Shown here one piece after another: positions 32,801 through 41,800 of a DNA stretch of 64,000 nt. The stretch's first letter is position 1. Each line of letters begins with the position of its first letter. Origin of the DNA: Dromiciops gliroides (lineage: Eukaryota; Chordata; Mammalia; Microbiotheria; Microbiotheriidae); NCBI RefSeq assembly GCF_019393635.1, contig NC_057863.1, positions 1,366,501-1,430,500 of the forward strand, read 5' to 3'. The position numbers and the translations under genes are program-made. The notes under the pieces were generated by a model, which was not told the DNA's origin, did no database searches, and saw nothing but the letters and a program-made list of their open reading frames with translations.

Positions 32801-35800
32801 CCCCTGACCTTTCTCTTCCACCTTCCTCTACTTTCCTTCTCTCTGTCTTTAACCTATACACTTCATTTCAGCAGAGTTGTCTTGTATTTCCTTCTTCCTT
32901 TGCTACATGGAGGTGGCCACATCTGAGTGGGTAGATACACGTATGCCTATGGATGAACATGCCTACACTGGACCTCAGGGTTGTTGAAGTGTGCCAGATC
33001 TGTACAAGGCAAGTTGTTGTGTCTATACACGTTGGCATGTGCTGATCCTGGCACTGCCAGAGGCTGTGTATAGGAGCACCTGCTGGCTCCCCCCTCTCCC
33101 TCCCATCTTGTGTAGGTCTTGGCCACAGCCAGCAGTTGCTAGCCAGGATGGTCATACAACCCTCTCATGTCCCATTCCCCACAGGTGAGCAGGGTGGAGG
33201 GCCAGAGTTGAGCCTGACCCCTAGGAATGGGTGCATGGAGTGGGGGAAGTGGGCAGGGGAGCTGGTCTGAACGTGCTTGGGCACCAGCAGTCTGGTGCTT
33301 AATTAAGGGTGAGTTCTTGGACTCTATGATGAGGTAGTACCTCAGGATCCATTCAGTGAGTCTAGACTTGCTGGGCATCTTCTACCAAACCCGTGGGATG
33401 AAGATGGGGAAGGTGAGGGAGAATAATGGCAACATTTTCTGCTTCTGTATGGCTGCCCAGGTGCTGGCACTGCCCAAGACTCAGTCTAGGAGGCTCCAAA
33501 GGGCAAAGGGTCATTGGTACAAGTGCACAAAGAACTCTAACCCCTTGGCTTAGGGGTCCGAGAGCTTCCATGCTTCAAGATGAGATAATTTACTATGAAC
33601 AGGGAAAAGCTTCCCAAACATTGGACTAGTCTGAATAATGGGGAGTCAGCAGGCCAGGTCATAGAAGACAAGACTCCCTGGTCACTGGCTGGCTCTGAGG
33701 GGGCAGCTGGACCCCTCTGCAGAGCCTGCTTCTCTTCCTGAGTTGGGGCCAGGAGAACGAAGAGCATCCACCCCAGTGTAGACAGAAAAGGCAGCCACAG
33801 CAGACTCGAGGGTCCCCAGAAAAGCCCATCTGCCCTCCCCCCAGCTTGGGCCCAGGGCCTGGGGTCACATTCTTTCATTCCTCAGTCTTGAAACCACAAG
33901 TGAGTTTACTCAGTTACAACACAAGTGGCTACTTACCCACAGGATGCTTTGCAATGGAGCGGGTGGTGGCATACTTCAGAGAAGGGTGGTCAATGAGATA
34001 CACAAAGCAGGGCAGGGGAGCCAGGGAACTCTGCAATGAAGGCACAGAGAGTGTGACATGCCAGCCCCATGGAAGCTGTGTCCGAGAGGTGGCAGGCAGA
34101 TGGGACCGAATGGTGCCCACAGGCCACAGGAGCATGTGTTTCCTGGGCCCAGCATCATTGGGACCAACCACAAAGCATGTTAGAAAGATGAGACACTGTG
34201 GAAGCTGTGCCTGCAAGGAGGCAGACGGGCCCCAGGACCAAAGGAACATCCTCATCCCTAGCGTCCTCAGTCCCATCCAACGGCTCAACCTTGGACACTG
34301 CTCAGATTTTATCCATGGAATTAACACGAGGCAGGACCATGTGCTTTGCTGCAGCCCCCAAAGGACCAGGGACTTCTCCAATGGACTCGTAGATGCGACC
34401 TTCCCTCTGTGTTGTCTCCCCCATTAGACCGTGAGCTTCTGCCTGTGTCCCCAGTGCTTGGCACAGCTTGTCAATAAACACTTCAGTCATTCATCTGAAA
34501 TGCCACATGTCCAAAACAGACCCTCCCCTCCTCCCCTTCTTGGTACTGTTGAGAGCGTCTCCACCCTCCCAGTCCCGCAGGCTCCCAAACCTAGGAGTCA
34601 TCTTGGACTCCCCCCCGGATGCAATACGGTGCCAAGGTTTGCTGATTTCACCGCTGCAGCATCTCTTGAGTTCACTGACCTCTCCTATGACCCCGCCCCC
34701 ACCAGGGTGCAGTCCCTCTTCTCCTTACACCTGGACCATTTCAGTAGCTGCTGGTGGGGTGGGGGTGGAGTGTGGGCATCTGCCCAGTTCAAGTCTCTCC
34801 CTCTCCAGTCCATCTTCTGTTCAGCCACCAAAGTGCATGTCTAATCGTGTCACCCCCAATCAACAAATGCCAGTGGCTCCCTGTCACTCCCTATCACAGA
34901 GAGAAAAAAAGTAGAGGACACCAGGTGGAAGAGAAAGGTCAGGGAAGGCAAATACAGCATCCTGGCCCCCTCCTCCTTTTGCTGTCTTCTGACACCTGGC
35001 TCCCCCCCAAACACACACCCACTCTGATCTAGTGACCCCGGCCTCCTGGCTACTCCACCAACAAGACCCTCTATCTCTCAGCTCTGGGCATTCTCTTTGG
35101 CCATCCCCATGCCCGGAACACTCAGAACGCTAGGAACACTCTCGCTCCTCCTCTTGGCCGGCTGACTTCCCTGGCCTCCTTGAAGTGCCAGCCACAATTC
35201 CAGCTGCTACCCCAAGCCTTTCCCAGCCCTTCTTCATTCCAGGGCCTTCCCTCTGAGTGATCTTCAGTTTGTCCTGGCTATAGCTTGCTTGTACATGGTT
35301 GTTTGTCTGTCTCTCCTATTAGACTGTAAGCTCCGTGAGGGCAGGGACTGACTTTGGTCTTTCTTCATATCCTCAGTGAATAGCGGAGCACCTAGAACAC
35401 AGTAGGCTCTTAATAATAAATGCTTGTCAATTTAGAACTATGCCCAAAGGGCTCTAAAGCTGCGCATACTCTTTGACCCAGCAATACCACTATTAGGTCT
35501 TTTTCCCAAAGAGATCATAAAAAAGGGGAAAGGACCCACATGTACAAAAATATTTCTAGCAGCTCTTTTTGTGGTGGCAAGGAATTGGAAATTGAGGGGA
35601 TGCCCATCCATTGGGGAATGGCTGAACAAGCTGTGGTGTGTGAATGTGGTGGAATTCTATTGTGCTGTAAGAAACAACGAGCAGGCGGATTTCAGAGACA
35701 CCTGGAAGGACTTACACGAACTGATGCTGAGTGAGAGAAGAAGAACCAGGAAAACATTGTACATGGTATCAAAGACATTGTGTGATGATCAGCTGTGATA

Positions 35801-38800
35801 GACTTGACTCTTCTCAGCAATACAATGGTCCAAGATAATTCCAAAGAACTCATGATGGAAAATGCTCTCCACATCCAGAAAAAAAGAACCGTGGAATCTA
35901 GATGCAGATTGAACCATACTGTTTCTACTTTTTGGGGTTTTCTTTTTTGAGGTTTTCCCCTTTTGTTCCGATTCTTCTTTCACAGTATGACTAATGCAGA
36001 AGTATGTTTAATGTGATGGTACATATATAGCCTATCAAATTACTTGCTATCTTGGGGAGGGGGGAGGGAGAAAAATTTGGAACTAGAAATCTTAAAAAAA
36101 ACAAATGTTGAAAATTATCTCTACATGTAACTAGAAAATAATAGAATATTTTTATGATAACAAAAATAATAAATGCTTGTTACTCTATTGAATGAGAGTC
36201 TATTCTGTGGGTGGGTGGGACCTGCAGCCACTCAGGATGCTCCCACCAGGAGCTAAAGAGGGAGCTCCCCTCTCCTTCTAAGTGTGAGGGGGGTTCTGGG
36301 TTCCAGAGATGTTAATGTTCAGCCAGGAGAGGGGAAAGGGCCAGGGGGAGTTGTAGGAGAGGAGGGAGAAAAGGGGTCCTGCTGCCTCTGGTCTGTTCCC
36401 TGGCCTGGGTCAGAGGAGAAGGGAAGGCCAGAGCAGCACACTTCCTAGGCTTCACGGTCCACCCTGCTCCTCAGCTTCCTCCCACTCCGACGAGCCAAAC
36501 CTCCAGTCCCCTACTCCCTCTCCTGACCCCCACTCCTCCCTACAAATCTGTCTCACAGCTGGACTTGTGTGGATGCATCGCAGACAGTGATAACCCAAAC
36601 CTCTCTGTTGCTGTTGTCAGCAATAGAGCAGCCTCTTTCTCGGTTCTTTGTCTGCAAATGTTAACAGTTCCTGGTGTGTCAAGGTCAGAACAACACAATG
36701 CGGCTTCTTGGAGTAGCAGCTCCATGAGGGCAGGGACTGGCCCCCTTCTTGCCTCCAGATTCCCAGCCCAGAGTATGGTGTGCCAGAATGCTCATCCATG
36801 AGCCCTGGGAAGGGTGAGACCTCCCTGGGGTTAGCATGGAGTGGTCTTGACTCAGGGGAGCCATGCTCTGACCAAAACAATGGCCCCTCCTGCAGGTCAG
36901 GGAAGGATCTCTGTTTGATGACCCTGGGACCATCAGACCAGGAAGGCAAGCCTGTACAAGGTGCTCCCCGACCCAGGGTGGCCATGATCCAGATTCCAAG
37001 GTGCTCAAGTAACAGTGGGGAGTGGCAGGACCCACTGCCTCTCCAACAGCTCATACAGACAAGATGGAGGGGGCGAAAAGCAGCCCCTGTGCAAGTGATG
37101 AAGCACCCTGGGACAACCAGCCCACTGACTCAGCCAGTACCTTGGTACTATTCTGAGTCTGGGCTACCTCAGAAGTTTTCTGGGGCAACTCAGAGAACTT
37201 TCTCCTTGAGACACACCTGAAGAAGCAAGGGAGGTAAGCTGCACCCTCTCCAGGACCACCACCCTTCATTCCAGTCTCCCCCATCCCTTGGGGAGATAAT
37301 CCCATTAGGCATGGCTGGGGCCCGAGTGACTACAAAGGGACAGGGATAACTCCAGAAATCAGAACAGCCACCCCTCACCGGCCTGCTTCCAACCCACCCC
37401 CCCCAATAAGGGACATCCCACCCTCGCTTGGGTGGTTACCCCATCTACGGCCTATAAAAGAGTCGTTCCCAGTCTGGTGGGGGAGGAAAAGTTCTAAACC
37501 TTCCCCCTGGCCAGGTTCTCCTGTCCTTAACAAAACTTTTATCTCTAACCAGGATGTGCAAGAAAGCGTAATTCTTTACAGAGGAAACCTATAGCCCCCC
37601 CCGCCCCCCGATTTCCCCTGTGACAGTACCCAGCTCAAATCACCCCAAGGTAAGTTTCCATGGAAAACCTCAGGCCCTACATGGAGCTCAAACCAAAGAG
37701 CAGGAAAGGCACCTTGATGTAGTGGAACATCTGGATTAGCAGGTCATTTGTGGATGACTCAAGAATGAGAGCGGCGCCCATGTTGGCCGTGGTGTTGTGC
37801 AGGTCGAGAATCACATCGTAGGCATCGGGGCTCCCTTTGGGCCCAAACAGACGATGTATTTCCTGGGCCTGGCTGACTTCGTAAGGCAAGTCCTCCGTCT
37901 CCTCTTTGCTGCGAGCAGGAGAGAGGGGAGAGTCGAGCTCAGCCGATTTCACTGACATCCTGCTGAAGACTCACCCTCCCAGCCCTCAGTGCCTTGAAGG
38001 GGGCAGAACCATGAGTGGAGGGTGCGGGGGAGCGTCATGACAGGAAGGGGAGGATGATGAGCCCCAGAGTTTGAAAGAGATAATAACACAGAGGCATCCC
38101 TTCCCCCCTTTCCCCTGTACCATGTGTGGCCTGGCATTCAAGGCCCTTTGCCAAGTGGCTCCTCGTCCTGAGGTGTGCCCTGTACTCCAGACAACACCGT
38201 GCTTCCTGAGCATGCCCTGTGTACTTTTGCTCACACCATCCCCTGGCCTAGAACGTCAGCCCTTCCTACCCCCATTCCTTCCCCTTTGAGCCAGCTGATG
38301 TACCCCTCATCCTCAAAGGCCAGAGTAGAATGCCCCCAGCTGGGCAGAGCCTTCCCCATCCTCCCTCCCCCAACCTTCCCCATGCCGACTGAACACTCCA
38401 AAATTCACCTTCAGAAGCTGCTGGGATACCTTATTCATGCATCCCTATTTTTTTTTTTTTTAGTGAGGCAATTGGGGTTAAGTGACTTGCCTAGGGTCAC
38501 ACAGCTAGTAAGTGTTAAGTGTCTGAGGCCGGATTTGAACTCAGGTACTCCTGACTCCAGGGCCGATGCTCTATCCACTGCGCCACCCAGCTGCCCCCAT
38601 GCATCCCTTTGAGTCCAGATTATACTCATCTATGTCTATGCTACCATTGCTCCTAGATGGTAAGCTTCGTGAGGGCACGGACTGGGCCTTTTTGTCTTTG
38701 ACTAGCCCCTAGTCCTCAGCATGGTGTAGAGAACACTGAGTAGGCATGTCAAAAATGTGTGTTAGTGAATAAATGAATGGATGGACGGAAGAATCATTCA

Positions 38801-41800
38801 GATGGAAAATGAGGAATCTGTGTATAGGACCAGAAAACAGCTGGGTCTCCCATTTGCTTTCTTTCCCACTCAACATTCACTCCCTCAAGGCCCCGGGATC
38901 ACAAGTGGGACAGGGCTTCCTTGTAGGGCTGTTTGACAATGTAGAAGGTCTTTGGGAAGGGCCCCTGGGGTGAGGGGCAGACAATGACCCAGGGAACCAG
39001 CAGGGCCCAGCGGAAGAAGCCAGCCAGGGCAGCTGCCTGAGACCGTGGGCTCTGGCAAGCATGTGTGACCTGGCACTTCTGTGGGAGGCATCGGCTTACA
39101 CAGCTTGGACCCAAGACCCTTTATTAGAGACTGCTTGTCCTCCTCTCGACACTTTAAAGTGTCCTGGTGTCCTTCATAAATAACGGTCTCAGAATTGAGC
39201 ATACTTCCCCAGGTATGGTCCATACAGAGTAGAGGACAGAGTACCTGCCACCTCCTCATTCACAATCTAGCAATGATGGGGGTGGGGTAAGCAATATGCC
39301 CACCTTTGAGGCATGTCCTTCTCTCAAGTGACCCCTCAGGCCCCTTCCCTCTCCTCAAATCAATTCCATCAAGATGGCAGAGGTCCTGCCTCAGTGCTAG
39401 GCCAGCCTGTCATAGCAGGAACCCTGGTATAAGCCAGCATTCTCTTTTCCCCTTGGGAAGAATCAATATGTTCAAAGCTCTGAGCCCCCAACCAAAGAAT
39501 ATGCTGTGGCAAAATACTGTCATTTTTAATCCATCTCTCCCCCTTCCTAGAAGCTCCCACTGCCTCCTCTTAAGTGCATTCCAATAACCACACACATACC
39601 ATATGCATGAATGCACACAGGCACACACATTTTGGGAAGAGATTGGGCTCTGGGCTCACTCTCCCAACTCCCCCAGGCCCTGACAGGTTGGGTCCCTAGA
39701 AGGCAGCTATTTCTCCCCTCGGGGCCCCTGGCAGTAAAGCTGAAGGGCCAGGGAGTTTCTGTGACTATGCTTCATGAGTCCCCATTGGGGACTTGGATCA
39801 TGTCCCCCACAAACAAGAATGAGCCAAAGGACTCCTGAGCCCTTAGCAAGGGACATCATCTCTCATAGAGACACGTGGAGTCCAGGGGACTCCCGGAGTC
39901 AGCCCAGGCCTCCTGGTGACCCAAAGTCCTTTGCTCCCTCATGAAACCCTCCTCTGGTATCCATGCTTGTTGATTCTTCAAGCTGCCTTTCCTGGGGTCT
40001 TTCTGCTGCCATCAGCCACTGCTCCTTCAGGACCGCTCTCACCCTCAAGAAGGGGAAATGCAGATCTTCTGTCCCTGAAGTTCTGCAGGTTTCCCTTTGG
40101 TCATAGGGAAGGGGGAGGGGACAGGGATGGTCTCCACACCTGCCCTACAGTTGTTCCCTCTCCAGGACTTGGCTGGATCTGTGCCACTCAGGCTCTTAGA
40201 ATGCTAGACCACCTGGAAGGCTGTGCAGCAGCTCAGGTGAGAGGTAATGCAGTCCTGAACGGGCTAGGGACCGTGGATGGAGAGAAGGGGAGAGACGCAA
40301 GAGATGTGAAGGTGAGGACGGCAGACTCGGGATGGGCTGCCATCTGTGCAGAGGGAGGGGGAATGGGCAGGAGACTGACCATGAAGCTGATGTGATGATA
40401 ATGATGGTAGCCACCATTTCGACAGAGCTTCCTATGTGCTGACGCTTTGCTAAACTCTTTACAACCATCGTCTCACTTGACCCTCACAACCACCCTGGGA
40501 GATGGGTGCCTTTATTATCCTGATTTTATAGATGAGGCGATTGAGGCAGAAGGAGATTCAGTGACTTTCCCAGGGTCACTCAGCTAGTAAGTGGCTGAGG
40601 CTGGATTGGAACTCAGGGCTTCCTGACTCCAGGCCCAGAGCTCTATCCCCTGTGCCAACCCTGAGAGAGTATAGAGAGGGAAGAGAGCCCTGGACAGAGC
40701 TTTGACAGACACCCCTACTTAGGGGGCATGACCTGGATGAAGATCTATCAGAGGAGACCAAGAAGGAACATTCAGAGAAGCCAGAGAACAGGAGAGAGCT
40801 AAGTCACAAAAACCCAAAGGAGAAATGGAAGTGAAGGAATGAACGAAAAGTTCTGTGCTTATCATGGGCCAAGCACTGTGCCAAACACCAGGCAAACAAG
40901 CAGAGGAGGGGGCACCCATACTGCCTGGGGACATACACCCAGGGAGGAGGAAAAGGCATCTGGATGGAGGGGGCCAAAGAGAGTAGCTGGGAGCACAGCT
41001 GGCCACCTGGCACCGGGAGCACTGGAGAGCGGCTGGGGGGCACAGCTGGTCACCTGGCACCGGGAGCACTGGAGAGTAGCTGTGGGGCACAGCTGGCCAC
41101 CTGGCACCGGGAGCACTGGAGAGCGGCTGGGGGGCACAGCTGGTCACCTGGCACCAGGAGCACTGGAGAGCGGCCGGGGGGCACAGCTGGTCACCTGGCA
41201 CCGGGAGCACTGGAGAGTAGCTGTGGGGCACAGCTGGCCACCTGGCACTGGGAGCACTGGAGAGTGGCCAGAGGGCACAGCTGGTACCAGGAGCACTGGA
41301 CTTAGAGCTGCTGGCCCACCTCCTCTCCTTCCTCCCTCTGATCTCCAAGGTCCCTTCCAGTACTAGATGCAGGATCCCACGACCTGTCGATGATCGGCCC
41401 TAGAACCTTGGTTCCTGACTCCTCCAAGTCCAGTGCTGTCTGCTGCCCACTCTGCCCTTCCTTGGAGGGTAATCAACCAGCATTCATTAAGCTCTGACTA
41501 TCTCCAAGGCCCTATCCTGGACCCCAGGGATACAAAGAGGAAACTCTTCTTGCCCTCAAGATGCTCACATTCTACTGGGGGGAGGAGCTTGTGGGTTAGC
41601 CTGGAATTTGTAGCTCATTCCTCATTCTCTCTCTGCCTTCTCCCCAGGTTGTAGGTCCCTTGTCAGATCCCTATTACACAAACACAAAGCAAGGAGATAC
41701 AAACTCATGGGGAGTGAGGGGGGGAGGGGGGCACGGCAGGGAGAGCATCAGGGAGGGCTTCCTGTAGGAGGTGGCAGAGCCATCTCTACATGAATCCTAT

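Larger units (their letters stand above)
34031..37712 (-). other. ASPA intron 2 with L2, L1 end and LTR
   Basis: Holds two L2 pieces (about 34425-34495 and 34497-35411), an L1 3' end (35428-36164), an unassigned stretch (36190-37150) and a solo LTR (about 37155-37625) ending 87 bp from exon 2. Confidence 0.8.

Noticed and set aside
30110-36164. A single split L1 with its 5' half at 30.1 kb and 3' end at 35.4 kb
   Set aside because: ASPA exons 4 and 3 lie between them, and the 3' piece has its own perfect 16-bp duplication, so it is a separate insertion.
40719-41366. Frames of 113-209 residues with repeated blocks on both strands
   Set aside because: By-products of the stop-free 47-bp minisatellite; the period shifts frame at every unit.
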